Below are positions 46,288 through 55,192 of a DNA stretch of 64,000 bases, one piece after another. The notes beneath the pieces were generated by a model. It ran no database searches, was not told the DNA's origin, and saw nothing but the letters and a program-made list of their open reading frames with translations. This DNA is from [Flexibacter] sp. ATCC 35208 (lineage in GTDB: Bacteria > Bacteroidota > Bacteroidia > Chitinophagales > Chitinophagaceae): the NCBI RefSeq assembly GCF_001975825.1, contig NZ_MTKN01000001.1, forward strand, positions 219,573 to 283,572, in the 5' to 3' direction. A program made the position numbers and the translations under genes. Every line of letters begins with the position of its first letter. Positions within the stretch are counted from its first letter, which is position 1.

Positions 46288-47967
46288 ATGAGTAATAATA
46301 AATATATCTTATCTCTTGTTTGCAGTTTGCTATTATTAGGAACACTGTCCTGCAAGAAAGAACTGAATGTAGGAAATCCGAACCTGCCTACCGTGGATGG
46401 GAATGTGAATACTGAGTCCGGCCTGATCTCACTGGCTACAGGTGGTGTGTACGTCAACGGTTTTAAGACGGGTGACGACTGGTTGGGCGATAGTTATTTT
46501 TCATTGCCTTTTGGTTATGCGGAGTTGTTAGGTGATGTGGTGGGTGCACAGGCATCGAACCAGTTGATAAGTACCATAAGCATTCCTGAATACTTTATAC
46601 TCGACGACGGTACCAAGACAGAAACAGGTATTGCGAATGTAAGTCTGATGCGTGCGAATAATACCCGTGCACAAACAGGGTCGGGTTATAACCCTACTTA
46701 CTATCAGTGGTTGAATATGTATGCGATGAACAATACACTGAACCAGGTATTGAGTCTGGTAGATGGAATTACATTCAGTGGCGATGCTACTACCCGTTCC
46801 AATACGATCAAGGCATGGTGTTATTGGTGGAAAGGATTTGCGTATTCACAGATCGGTTCTTTGTATTATTCAGGATTAAGGATCGATACATTTGGTGGTA
46901 CGTCTAACAAATACCTGATTAAGGATAGTATCATTGCATTGTCCAATGATTACCTTAACGAAGCAGCGAGTCTGTTGCAGACAGGCATCACGAGTACTAC
47001 AGATTATAGTACGGTGTTGGGACAGCTGATTCCTTCTTTTTGCCAGGTAGGTAATGGTGGGGTGTTGACGACTGATATGTGGGTGAGGAACATCAATACG
47101 TTGCTGGCGAGAAACCTGCTGGTGAATAAACTGGCGCCTTTTGTGAATAAGGACCTGAGTGCATCGATCACTACGACTTCAACGACACCGATGACGACGG
47201 CAGACTGGAATGAAGTGTTGACCCTGGCGACAAGTGGTATCAAGAACGGAGACTATGTATTCACGGGCAGAAGTGCTGCAGCGAATGGTTTCTTCTCCGC
47301 ATCAGGTGGTACAGTGTCTGTGTTAACCACGGGTGTGAATACATCGACTACATTCAGATTGGGAGAGCGCTTTATGCAGAACTTCCATACTGGTGATAAG
47401 CGCGTGGCAAACAATTTTGATACGGCAACCAAATACCTGGATGATTTATCATTTGGTACGAGGTGGAGTATTTTAGATGGTGGTAATGGCACATCAGGTG
47501 TGTATGTGTATGGGAGTACTGAGATAGGTGGTTATGAACAATTTATAGCAGGTAGTTACGAAGAAAATGCGTTGATGCTGGCAGAGGCGAATATCCGTTT
47601 GGGAAATACGGATGCCGGATTAGCATATGTAGATGCAGTGAGAAGTTACCAGGGTGCGGGTGTGACAGCTGTGACCGGCACGGGATTGACAGCAGTAAAT
47701 GCGATGCAGGAGCTGGTGATGGAAAGGAGAGTGTCATTGGTATTCAGAGGGTTGTCATTCTATGATATGCGTCGTTGGGGATGGTCTTATGATATTGGAT
47801 CAGGCGGGGGTAGTTATGGGAATAACTTCCTGACGGCAGCCGGGAAACTGAATAGTAATGTGACAATCAATTTCAACTTCATGGATTACTGGGATGTGCC
47901 GGCGGATGAGGCGGATCTGAATCCGGGAGGAGAGGGGAGTGCGGAGACGAAAAATCCTAACTATTGA
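46288..47967 (+). CDS. SusD/RagB-like outer-membrane lipoprotein
   Basis: The 559-residue lipoprotein has the lipobox GTLSC with Cys22. SusD-type features include the helical segment KAWCYWWKGFAYSQIGSLYY, here seen as WCYWWKGFAYSQIGSLYY, and MERRVSLVFRGLSFYDMRRWG near the end, split as MERRVSLVF and LSFYDMRRWG. The central part contains many Thr/Ser-rich loops (ASITTTSTTPMTTADW) that differ from the other SusD copies here. It is the partner of the variant SusC just upstream. Nine bases after its stop begins the left arm of the inverted repeat at 47976. Confidence 0.92.
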   Translation: MSNNKYILSLVCSLLLLGTLSCKKELNVGNPNLPTVDGNVNTESGLISLATGGVYVNGFKTGDDWLGDSYFSLPFGYAELLGDVVGAQASNQLISTISIPEYFILDDGTKTETGIANVSLMRANNTRAQTGSGYNPTYYQWLNMYAMNNTLNQVLSLVDGITFSGDATTRSNTIKAWCYWWKGFAYSQIGSLYYSGLRIDTFGGTSNKYLIKDSIIALSNDYLNEAASLLQTGITSTTDYSTVLGQLIPSFCQVGNGGVLTTDMWVRNINTLLARNLLVNKLAPFVNKDLSASITTTSTTPMTTADWNEVLTLATSGIKNGDYVFTGRSAAANGFFSASGGTVSVLTTGVNTSTTFRLGERFMQNFHTGDKRVANNFDTATKYLDDLSFGTRWSILDGGNGTSGVYVYGSTEIGGYEQFIAGSYEENALMLAEANIRLGNTDAGLAYVDAVRSYQGAGVTAVTGTGLTAVNAMQELVMERRVSLVFRGLSFYDMRRWGWSYDIGSGGGSYGNNFLTAAGKLNSNVTINFNFMDYWDVPADEADLNPGGEGSAETKNPNY

Positions 47968-47975
47968 TAATATTG

Positions 47976-48057
47976 AAAAGAGGGTGGATCATAAAAAAAT
48001 GAACCTCCTGAGAATGGCATAAAATGGAATCTGGCTCCACCAGGTATCCGAATTAAA
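47976..48057 (+). repeat. Left arm of an 80-bp inverted repeat
   Basis: The reverse complement of 47976-48057 matches 50125-50207 at roughly 80 percent or better by eye, including the shared run GGAGCCAGATTCCATT. The arms bracket two genes, two hairpins and the 55-bp repeats. Confidence 0.85.
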
Positions 48058-48059
48058 GG

Positions 48060-48087
48060 AGGGTGTATCAAACTTTTGATACACCCT
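48060..48087 (+). terminator. Stem-loop after SusD gene, next to left inverted repeat
   Basis: AGGGTGTATCAAA (48060-48072) pairs with TTTGATACACCCT (48075-48087), followed by a run of T. A stem with the same AGGGTGTATC arm occurs at 50038-50069. Confidence 0.8.
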
Positions 48088-48095
48088 TTTTTTTT

Positions 48096-48260
48096 GAGGA
48101 AATGGGTTTTATTCAGGTTGGCGAATTTTGTCTGTTTATGATATTTTTTTGAGGAAATGGGTTTTATTCAGGTTGGTAAATTTTGTCTGTTTATGATATT
48201 TTTTTCTGAAAATGGATTTTATTCAGGTTGGTAAATTCCCTCTTTCATGAATATTTTTAT
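48096..48260 (+). repeat. Three 55-bp direct repeats
   Basis: Units begin at 48096, 48151 and 48206. Units 1 and 2 are 53/55 identical; unit 3 is more divergent and ends like the fourth copy at 50075-50124 (shared GGTGAATTCCCTCTTTCATG-type end). All are AT-rich, non-coding and upstream of the gene at 48347. Confidence 0.85.
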
Positions 48261-48346
48261 TTAAAAATGTGTGTTTTGTCTGCACATCCTGCCAGTACAT
48301 CGATATTAACAAAATGGCAATCGTGCTTCGATGTTATTTCGCGCCC

Positions 48347-49507
48347 ATGAAACGATTTTTAATCCTCGGTTATTTGATCACACTGACGGAGGTCATTTTT
48401 GCACAGGTCAAAATTACAGGTACAGTGGTGTCAGCTACGGATGGCAAGCCACTGGGTTTTGCAACGGTATTTATCAATAATACGAGCAAGGGTGGTACGA
48501 CGACGGAGAAGGGTAGTTTTAGTATTGGAGGGATTGTAGCGGGTCGGTATGAGTTGATTGCTTCTTATGTGGGGTATGAGACGGCATCGAATTACCTGGA
48601 TATTAATACAGAGGATGTGAATATAAAGATCACCCTGCAACCAAAGGCGACGGTGCTGAAGGCATTTGAGGTGAAGCGTGATCCTAAGCGGGAGGCGTAT
48701 ATTAAAACGTTCAAAGAAACATTTATTGGGAAGACGGATTTTGCAAAGAATTGTGTGATTACCAATGATGAAATTCTGGATATTGGGTATAATAATGCGG
48801 AGCAGGCATTGAAGGCGAGTACGGAAGATTACCTGGTTATTAATAATGCGGCATTGGGGTATAAGATCCGTTTTATGCTGAAGCAATATGTGAATTCAGA
48901 CAGGGATCATACGATCTCTTATTATGGATATGCTTTTTATGAGAGTATGACGACGAAGAAGAAGGCGCAGATGCGGCAGTGGCTGGCGAATAGGGAGACG
49001 GTGTTTCATGGATCTTCATTACATTTCTTCAGGTCATTGATTGAAGGAAATACGGAGGAAGAAGGTTTTGTGGTGAATGAGATAGTCAGGCGGCCGCGGC
49101 AGCGGGGGTATGTGCATGATACGATTGTGAAGAATGGGAAGATCATGTTGAACAGGGATGCGTATTCTGATGATAGCAATTATGTGAATTACAGGATACC
49201 GATAGCGTTAAAGCCAGTTGATTTAATGAAGCCTTCTGATTCCCTGGAGGATAAGTATGTATTGCATTGTGAGAATATGCTGATGGTAAGTTATATGAAG
49301 GAGCTGGAGGCGAATAAATATGCAAGAATGATGGGGAGATTGCCACGGCAGCAGGAGTCGATGATACGGTTTTTTCAACCGGATTGTACGTTTAGTAAGG
49401 AGGGGGTTTGTGTGGATCCGTTGGCGATGTTGTTTAGTGGGTATTGGGGATTTGAGAAGCTGGCGGATCAGGTGCCGTATGATTATGTATCGACGGGAAA
49501 GAAATAA
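48347..49507 (+). CDS. Exported CarboxypepD_reg-like domain protein
   Basis: The 386-residue protein has a signal peptide (1-20, ending EVIFAQ) and a transthyretin-like CarboxypepD_reg domain (about 22-105; ITGTVVSATDGKPLGFATVF, GRYELIASYVGYETA). The remaining 280 residues (for example FKETFIGKTDFAKNCVITN, then NNAALGYKIRFML) are a conserved Bacteroidota arrangement whose function is unknown to me; there is no TonB barrel. The start at 48347 (MKRFLILGYL) is chosen over 48269, which adds 26 residues before the signal peptide. It lies inside the repeat-bounded cassette and 146 bp before another exported small protein. Confidence 0.78.
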   Translation: MKRFLILGYLITLTEVIFAQVKITGTVVSATDGKPLGFATVFINNTSKGGTTTEKGSFSIGGIVAGRYELIASYVGYETASNYLDINTEDVNIKITLQPKATVLKAFEVKRDPKREAYIKTFKETFIGKTDFAKNCVITNDEILDIGYNNAEQALKASTEDYLVINNAALGYKIRFMLKQYVNSDRDHTISYYGYAFYESMTTKKKAQMRQWLANRETVFHGSSLHFFRSLIEGNTEEEGFVVNEIVRRPRQRGYVHDTIVKNGKIMLNRDAYSDDSNYVNYRIPIALKPVDLMKPSDSLEDKYVLHCENMLMVSYMKELEANKYARMMGRLPRQQESMIRFFQPDCTFSKEGVCVDPLAMLFSGYWGFEKLADQVPYDYVSTGKK

Positions 49508-49653
49508 TAAAAGCACAGTTCAGGGTGGCCGCAAGCCATTACCTTACAGAGGGCTGTATGTTTTGTAACATTATCTTAATGTATAATTTTTATCAAATTA
49601 TTATACCTTACGGCTGATATGTCAATTCCCTCAATTTAAATTTGTTTTAGCCC

Positions 49654-50019
49654 ATGAGGTTCTCACTCATTTGCAGTCTTCTGTCAATTTTATTTTTTGC
49701 GAACACTTTTGCTGCAACACCAAAGCCAGCGGTAGCTACTACTTACAATGTACGTATTGAACTGGTAGACATTTACGGTAATCCATACACAGGTAGTACT
49801 GGTCTGTATGGTTTTTGGGCCATCAATCAGTCCACCGGCGTTACTTACAATGCTGCGCGTGAAAGTTACGAGATTTATGACCTGCCAGCAGGTACTTATC
49901 AGTTCGGCGCTAATCCGGGTAACTGGGATGGTGTAGTATCTCAGACTGTTACGCTGAGTGATAGTCAGGTAGGTAGTGATGGGTATATTGTGGTGACTTT
50001 AACTTACTGGGTAGAATAG
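49654..50019 (+). CDS. Small exported beta-sandwich protein
   Basis: The 121-residue protein has a signal peptide (about 1-20, ending NTFAAT) and one domain of about 95 residues. Its strands YNVRIELVDIYGNPYTG and IYDLPAGTYQFGANPGNWDG suggest a transthyretin or prealbumin-like fold like that of CarboxypepD_reg or SpaA-type domains. No catalytic residues are seen. It could be a secreted binding or structural protein. The box TAAATTTG lies just before the start. It shares the cassette bounded by inverted repeats with the gene at 48347, and a hairpin terminator follows at 50038. Confidence 0.7.
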   Translation: MRFSLICSLLSILFFANTFAATPKPAVATTYNVRIELVDIYGNPYTGSTGLYGFWAINQSTGVTYNAARESYEIYDLPAGTYQFGANPGNWDGVVSQTVTLSDSQVGSDGYIVVTLTYWVE

Positions 50020-50037
50020 TTTTTTCTGCTAGCAAAA

Positions 50038-50069
50038 AGAGGGTGTATCTAATTTCAGATACACCCTCT
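50038..50069 (+). terminator. Stem-loop after the small exported protein gene
   Basis: AGAGGGTGTATCT (50038-50050) pairs with AGATACACCCTCT (50057-50069) over 13 bp, then TTTT. The stem is nearly the same as that at 48060. Confidence 0.85.
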
Positions 50070-50074
50070 TTTCT

Positions 50075-50207
50075 TTGAAAATAGTTTTCATTCCCTGTTG
50101 GTGAATTCCCTCTTTCATGAAGGTTTTAATTCGGATACCTGATGGAGCCAGATTCCATTGTATGCGTTTCTCAGGAGTTTCATTTATTAATGATACTGCC
50201 CCCTTTT
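50075..50207 (+). repeat. Fourth 55-bp unit and right arm of the inverted repeat
   Basis: 50075-50124 is a direct copy of the unit at 48206. 50125-50207 is the inverted partner of 47976-48057. The order is hairpin, unit, inverted arm. Confidence 0.85.
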
Positions 50208-50340
50208 ATTTGGGTGCTTAATGGTGATAGGTAGTCCCTTAAGCACTTGTCTTTGTTTTCTGCACGACTATCATTCCGGCAAAAGCCGCAGCGGTATCAC
50301 CAGCTAATTATTGTAAGGAAGAGTTGATGCTCATAAAAGC
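50208..50340. other. Intergenic stretch with no gene
   Basis: It contains a short inverted repeat GTGCTTAA/TTAAGCAC but no coding signal or promoter that I recognise. Confidence 0.5.
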
Positions 50341-50392
50341 ACCGGCCCTTTTCAGGCTTTTGCTTTGGGGCGGAGGTTTGAAAAGGGCCGGT
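50341..50392 (-). terminator. Stem-loop terminator of the GH99-like gene
   Basis: ACCGGCCCTTTTCA (50341-50354) pairs with TGAAAAGGGCCGGT (50379-50392) over 14 bp. It lies just after the end of the minus-strand gene. Confidence 0.8.
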
Positions 50393-50416
50393 ATAGAATT
50401 TATTATTTTATTGTTT

Positions 50417-52000
50417 TTATTGTTGGAGTGTCCATTGGCTACTTTCAAAGTAGTCCGGCACTGTTGTGCACTGGGCCAATCCGCTTTGATTTTCAAGATT
50501 TACATAAGTGCTTTGCCATTCATTTTTCAACCTGGTATATCCATTATAACTTTCCAGCACCCAGTAGCTGCTATAATATGTATTGGGTACATCAGCACTT
50601 TCCACATAAGAATAGAGGTGTTCAATATTCAGGTAGTGGCCAGTAGAAAGGTTTTTGAAACGGATGTGTCCATTCACCGTTTCCTGTATCCATTTATATT
50701 GGTTACCGGAATTGGAAGAGCTGTATTTCACCTGACCATTATCTTCATAGAGGTAGGTGCTCAGCCATTTGTTTTTGATATACACACCTGTGGAGTTATT
50801 GTTACCACCAAGGTTGTTGAGCAAAGTTTCGGCTTGTGCCACCTGTTGATTGGCGAGGTAGGTGAATACCTGGTCCAGTTGCGCCTGAATGGTAGTATTG
50901 CCAGCATAAGATTTGCGAGCCTGGTACAATTGATAAATGACTTCCAGTTCATGCTGTCCATATGGAACGCCCAGTTTTGTTTGCATGGTAGTGAGGAAAG
51001 AGTAGCCGAATTCTTCAGTAGGTTCGATCATGGTCCCTTCACCATAGTCATTCCAGGTAGCAAATTGAATAATGCCCACAGAAGAGGCAAGGGCCTTATC
51101 CAGCATGGTAGAGAAGGTGCTGGTACCGTTATAGGCGATCTGCCAGGTAGGGCCATCGGCACCACCGGCGGCATAGAACGTATTGAAGCCAGGATAAACT
51201 ACCCCCACAGATAGTGCGAAGTTCGCAGCCTGGGCATAGTAGTTATTCACAACAGAGGGATGATCCTGGTAGATCCAGGGGAATTCACCACCGGTATTGT
51301 TGGATCCGACTTCGGACGTAAAGCCAAAGAGCGGAAGTACTTTGGGTTTCGGGCTGATACCATTTAAGATAGCATCCCATTGGGAGGATTGATGAAAGGT
51401 GATGGGACCGAAGTTGAGCACGACCGGGGTACCATTGGTAGTGAGGTAATTGGATTGATTGAAGTAGTTGTTTTGCATGTAGACAAAATCGCCATGGGCA
51501 CCGGAGGTATTGCCGGCATCCCAGTTCCTGTCTTCTTCGACGATACCGAATTGCAGACCGACAGCATTCAGTTTGTTGATAAGGGCATTGGAATTGGCGA
51601 GGTTGTCAGAGTAGTCGTAGAGCGCTCTGGTACCTGGCCAGTCGATGAAGACGCCATCGGCACCGGCGTATTTCATGAGGAGGAGTTGGTACTCGATAAT
51701 GGCCGGATCGCTGGAATAATAAGGACCGGTTTTAGGGTAATAGTAAGTAGCGATTTGTCTTTTACCATTGGTGATGATGTCCGGGTTTTGGGTGTTCATT
51801 TTCCAGTGGTATCCCCAGGTGCCTTTGGAATCGGGTGTTTCGAACCAGGGCATGTAGTGGATAAAGATCTTTTTGCTAGTGATTTTGCTGACGGGGGTGG
51901 CAGCTATAGTTTCAGTGTTTAAAGACAATTTGGCTTCCTGTTGTTTATTACATGCGAATAGCAATAGGGCACAGCAACAGAGCCAGGTAAGTGGTTTCAT
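50417..52000 (-). CDS. GH99/GH71-like glycosidase lipoprotein with ricin-type C-terminus
   Basis: The 527-residue protein is a predicted lipoprotein (LLLFAC, Cys17). Its N-terminal two thirds form a TIM-barrel of the GH71/GH99 kind: KIFIHYMPWFE, WGYHWKM, YAGADGVFIDWPG, and FATWNDYGEGTMIEP with conserved acidic residues. Related enzymes cut inside alpha-mannans or alpha-glucans (endo-alpha-mannosidase, mutanase). The last 125 residues (about 403-527; KNKWLSTYLYEDNGQVKY, KNLSTGHYLNIEH, NEWQSTYVNLENQ) form three similar units of a beta-trefoil carbohydrate-binding module. It has its own terminator and no SusCD neighbours on its strand. Family placement is fairly sure, specificity not. Confidence 0.82.
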   Translation of the reverse strand: MKPLTWLCCCALLLFACNKQQEAKLSLNTETIAATPVSKITSKKIFIHYMPWFETPDSKGTWGYHWKMNTQNPDIITNGKRQIATYYYPKTGPYYSSDPAIIEYQLLLMKYAGADGVFIDWPGTRALYDYSDNLANSNALINKLNAVGLQFGIVEEDRNWDAGNTSGAHGDFVYMQNNYFNQSNYLTTNGTPVVLNFGPITFHQSSQWDAILNGISPKPKVLPLFGFTSEVGSNNTGGEFPWIYQDHPSVVNNYYAQAANFALSVGVVYPGFNTFYAAGGADGPTWQIAYNGTSTFSTMLDKALASSVGIIQFATWNDYGEGTMIEPTEEFGYSFLTTMQTKLGVPYGQHELEVIYQLYQARKSYAGNTTIQAQLDQVFTYLANQQVAQAETLLNNLGGNNNSTGVYIKNKWLSTYLYEDNGQVKYSSSNSGNQYKWIQETVNGHIRFKNLSTGHYLNIEHLYSYVESADVPNTYYSSYWVLESYNGYTRLKNEWQSTYVNLENQSGLAQCTTVPDYFESSQWTLQQ

Positions 52001-52160
52001 GGAGATTTTTTAAATGGTTATTGATTGAGTATTCTTAAAACCTAAAAGTAGGGAGGAAGGTATTGCGGGGGGAAGAGTATGGGGGGAATATAGAAGAAAT
52101 ATAATTAGTGGGATTGAGAATCAATTATTTATTGGTTTTGGGATATAGATGTAAAAAGGG

Positions 52161-52188
52161 GAATGCCTCCTTGATTCAGGAGGCATTT
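52161..52188 (-). terminator. Terminator of the thiolase gene
   Basis: AATGCCTCC (52162-52170) pairs with GGAGGCATT (52179-52187). On the minus strand the stem is followed by CCCCTTTTT. Confidence 0.75.
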
Positions 52189-52273
52189 CTCTTTTTTGTA
52201 ATTTTTCGATGCGGGTTTTTGTGATCTTTTAATAATGATTTGTGATCTTTTGAGATTGATTTTTATAAGTTTT

Positions 52274-53449
52274 TTATAATCTTTCGATGACACCGGCTAT
52301 TCCCTGACCACCACCTACGCAGGCGGTGACGATGCCATATTTTTGATTGAGTCGTTTCAGGTCACTGAGGATTTGAACAGTGAGTTTGGCGCCGGTACAG
52401 CCAAGGGGATGGCCCAGGGCGATGGCGCCGCCATTGATATTAACGATATCGGGGTCGATGCCCAGTTCGCGGATCACGGCTACAGATTGAGAGGCAAAGG
52501 CTTCATTCAGTTCAACGAGGTTGATATCGTTCAGGGTCTTTCCAGTTTGTTGCAAAACTTTCGGAATGGCAGCAACGGGGCCGATACCCATAATACGTGG
52601 GTGTACACCTGCGGAAGCGCAACCAACGAGGCGACCGATGGGAGTCAATCCCAGTTCTTTGACCATGGTTTCGCTCATGACGATTACGAAGGCGGCGCCG
52701 TCGGAGGTCTGAGAGGAGTTGCCGGCGGTGACGCTGCCACCAGCGGCAAAAACGGGTTTTAGTTTGGCGAGGGCTTCGGCAGATGTATCGGCACGGGGAC
52801 CTTCGTCGGTATCGACGGTGTAGGAGCGTTGTTGTTTGCGACCTTTCTCATCAACATATACTTCATCGATGTTGATGGGGAGGATCCCTTCTTTAAAGTA
52901 GCCGTTCTGGATAGCCTTGATGGCTTTTTGATGAGAGTTGAGGGCGAAGAGGTCCTGGTCTTCGCGGGAGATGTTGTATTCTTTGGCCACGGCTTCGGCG
53001 GTGAGGCCCATGCCGAGGTAGTATTCTGGCGTGGTGCTGGCGACTTTAAAATTCGGCACTGTTTTCCAGCCGGCTACGGGTACCAGGCTCATACTTTCGG
53101 TGCCACCGGCGATGATGCAGTGGGCCATACCGGATTGAATTTTGGCGGTAGCGATGGCGATGGTTTCAAGGCCGGAGGCGCAGTATCTGTTTACGGTTAC
53201 GCCGGGTACTTCGATGCCGAGGGCTCTGACGGAGATCATTCTGCCTATCTGGAGACCTTGTTCAGCTTCTGGGACGGCGTTCCCTACGATAAGGTCATCG
53301 ACGCGCTTTGGGTCAAGCTGGGGGACGCTTTTTAACAAACCTGTTATGACATCTACGGCGAGATCGTCGGGGCGATAGAAGCGGAATCCGCCACGTTTAG
53401 CCTTTCCCACAGCGGTTCTGTATCCGGCTACAATGTATGCTGTTTCCAT
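52274..53449 (-). CDS. fadA: Acetyl-CoA C-acyltransferase (thiolase)
   Basis: This 391-residue cytoplasmic enzyme splits 3-ketoacyl-CoA with CoA in fatty-acid beta-oxidation or condenses two acetyl-CoA. All thiolase residues are present: nucleophile Cys90 in [10 protein letters not shown], His in [11 protein letters not shown], and the second Cys in TACVGGGQG. The N-terminus ([20 protein letters not shown]) and the 391-residue length fit the degradative FadA type found in Bacteroidota, often paired with a FadB gene, but none is seen here. It is divergent from tRNA-Lys and unrelated in function to the glycan genes. The choice between degradative and biosynthetic thiolase is probable, not certain. 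Confidence 0.92.
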   Translation of the reverse strand: METAYIVAGYRTAVGKAKRGGFRFYRPDDLAVDVITGLLKSVPQLDPKRVDDLIVGNAVPEAEQGLQIGRMISVRALGIEVPGVTVNRYCASGLETIAIATAKIQSGMAHCIIAGGTESMSLVPVAGWKTVPNFKVASTTPEYYLGMGLTAEAVAKEYNISREDQDLFALNSHQKAIKAIQNGYFKEGILPINIDEVYVDEKGRKQQRSYTVDTDEGPRADTSAEALAKLKPVFAAGGSVTAGNSSQTSDGAAFVIVMSETMVKELGLTPIGRLVGCASAGVHPRIMGIGPVAAIPKVLQQTGKTLNDINLVELNEAFASQSVAVIRELGIDPDIVNINGGAIALGHPLGCTGAKLTVQILSDLKRLNQKYGIVTACVGGGQGIAGVIERL

Positions 53450-53520
53450 AACTGAGTATATTTTAACCGGGGGTATATCCGGAGGTTTTTAAAAATTAAA
53501 GAAATTTAAGTTAAATTATT

Positions 53521-53552
53521 TTTGTGAAATATTAATAAAGGTTGTAGTTTTG
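53521..53552 (+). promoter_or_regulatory. Promoter of tRNA-Lys
   Basis: TTTG (53521-53524), 20 bases, then TAGTTTTG (53545-53552) match the Bacteroidota -33/-7 pattern. The mature tRNA starts 36 bases after the -7 box. Confidence 0.75.
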
Positions 53553-53587
53553 CAACCCCAACCACACGATATGTGGTGATAAGAGAT

Positions 53588-53660
53588 GACTCCGTAGCTC
53601 AGTTGGTAGAGCAAAAGACTCTTAATCTTTGGGTCCTCGGTTCGAGCCCGAGCGGGGTCA
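53588..53660 (+). tRNA. tRNA-Lys (anticodon CTT)
   Basis: The 73-base gene folds as a full cloverleaf: acceptor GACTCCG with CGGGGTC, D arm with AGTTGGTAGA, anticodon stem AAAGA/TCTTT around loop CTCTTAA with anticodon CTT at 53621-53623, and T arm CTCGG-TTCGAGC-CCGAG. Discriminator is A; CCA is not encoded. It reads AAG codons. Confidence 0.97.
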
Positions 53661-53683
53661 CAACAAAAGCATCAAGCAGTATC

Positions 53684-53717
53684 AAAGCCGCATAAATCAC
53701 ATGATTTACGCGGCTTT
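53684..53717 (+). terminator. Terminator after tRNA-Lys
   Basis: AAAGCCGCATAAATCA (53684-53699) pairs with TGATTTACGCGGCTTT (53702-53717) with one mismatch, followed by T-rich sequence. The loop is short. Confidence 0.8.
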
Positions 53718-54020
53718 TCTGTTTTCTGGCTGCCTTTAATCAACACTATATCATATCTTTAAAATCTTAAAACGCTCTTTTTTTTGGGGCTCTTCTTAGT
53801 GGGCATACCATCACCCGGTACGAGGGGGGTATCATCACTGGAAATTACACCCAAAAAGTAAGTCCTTTAAGAAAGGAGGCATGTTTTTTAAAGAAGTTAT
53901 CAGCAAAAAGACTGTCTGACAGCCAATGAAGAAAGATTGGTTTTTGCTTTGAATAGTTTGCTGAACTTTACTGTTCAAATGAAAATAATAGCATTGAAAT
54001 ATCTACTAAAATCAGTTCCA
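53718..54020. other. Intergenic region after tRNA-Lys
   Basis: No gene is seen. A short purine-rich AAGAAAGGAGGCATG segment near 53872 looks like a ribosome site plus ATG but leads only to a short ORF. TAGTTTG near 53950 is one base short of a -7 box for the gene at 54021. Confidence 0.4.
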
Positions 54021-54692
54021 ATGAGAAAAGTTTTATTGATTACTTTGGGAATGAGTGCGTTTTTATTTGCATCGTCTCAAGCGCAGAATATTTCTCTGGC
54101 TCCTGATAATGTTATTCCTTACCAGGTAACTGTTGCGCAGTCAGATTATAAAGGTAAAAACGCGCTGGCTTTACAAATGCCGAAGACCGCCATTAACGAA
54201 AAGACATTTGCATTGCTCAAAAATATCGATTTTCATAATGGTATCATTGAAGCAACAATTTCAGGACAACCACAAATGAATGCCGGAGGAGGCGCACGTG
54301 GGTTTGTTGGCATTGCCTTTCGGGTGAGTAAGGATACCTCCAAAATGGAGCTGTTTTACATTCGTCCAACCAACGGCCGGGCAAATGATCAGGTACGGAG
54401 GAATCATTCGACTCAGTATGTTTCGTTGCCGGGCTATCCCTGGGAGAGATCGCGAGCAGAAACACCAGAAAAATACGAGGCTTATGCTGATATGATGCCG
54501 GCTGAATGGATCAGGGTGAAAATTGAAGTAAAAGATGAAACGGCCAAGTTCTATATCAACGGTGCAGAACAGCCTACTTTGATTGTCAATGACCTGAAGC
54601 AGGGCAAAAATCTGCGTGGAAGCGTAGGCCTTTGGATTGGTCCGGAAACGCTTGGCTATTTTACAGATGTGAGCATAAAGAAACTGGATTAA
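54021..54692 (+). CDS. Exported LamG-like (DUF1080-type) domain protein
   Basis: The 223-residue protein starts MRKVLLITLGMSAF with a signal peptide ending at about residue 22 (SSQAQ). The mature part is one jelly-roll of the concanavalin type: FHNGIIEATISGQPQ, GFVGIAFRV, MELFYIRPTNGRAND, ADMMPAEWIRVKIEVKDE and GSVGLWIGPETLGYFTDVSI. This matches the DUF1080 or LamG-type fold common in Bacteroidota sugar-binding and hydrolase proteins. Starts before 54021, including 53937, would add a hydrophilic stretch ahead of the signal. It stands alone. It may bind or cleave a sugar outside the cell, but no catalytic residues are identified. Confidence 0.75.
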   Translation: MRKVLLITLGMSAFLFASSQAQNISLAPDNVIPYQVTVAQSDYKGKNALALQMPKTAINEKTFALLKNIDFHNGIIEATISGQPQMNAGGGARGFVGIAFRVSKDTSKMELFYIRPTNGRANDQVRRNHSTQYVSLPGYPWERSRAETPEKYEAYADMMPAEWIRVKIEVKDETAKFYINGAEQPTLIVNDLKQGKNLRGSVGLWIGPETLGYFTDVSIKKLD

Positions 54693-55192
54693 CAATTTCG
54701 AATCTGGCAGTGCGATGCAAGCTTTGTTATTTAGAACACATTGTTTTATTGCATTTTGAGTCAATTGGATTTAGCTTAAAATTCTTGTTCTTTTATAAAA
54801 TTTCTGATTAGCGTTAATACCTCATCAAAATGAGTGATGGTGGGGCAGGAGGTGGCAGTGAATGAGAAAGAGGGGGAGATGAGTTTATTCATTTGAGTTT
54901 GTTCATTTTTAAAATGAATGGAAAATAGTAGGAAGGTAATTGTTTATCTCTGTACATTTATGGTATAGCTGCGAGGGTCGGTAGATCCTTCGCGGCTATT
55001 GTGTTTTAGAGGGGATGGGTGTTTTTATTATCAATTGAAAAACCGGAAAATCAATTAGCTATTTAGGGTAGTATTATTAGCCACAGGTAGTACTATTCGA
55101 TATTAGATAAGATATACTTTATGAGGAAGAAATTGAGCGCATGGAAGTGCGGGAGGGGAGCGTATTGTTAATCCATTTTAAAATAGCATTCA
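54693..55192. other. 500-base intergenic region
   Basis: I see no convincing gene. An imperfect hairpin (ATAGCTGCGAGGG to CCTTCGCGGCTAT, about 54964-54999) looks like a possible terminator. The rest is AT-rich, with no clear -33/-7 promoter for the gene at 55193. Confidence 0.45.

Noticed and set aside
47976..50207. Intact insertion sequence
   Set aside because: Despite inverted arms, neither gene inside resembles a transposase, and no short target duplication was seen at the outer ends.
50324..51214. 296-codon ORF antisense to the GH99-like gene
   Set aside because: The opposite frame has a lipobox, TIM-barrel motifs and a terminator; this one starts inside the terminator stem and has no recognisable domain.
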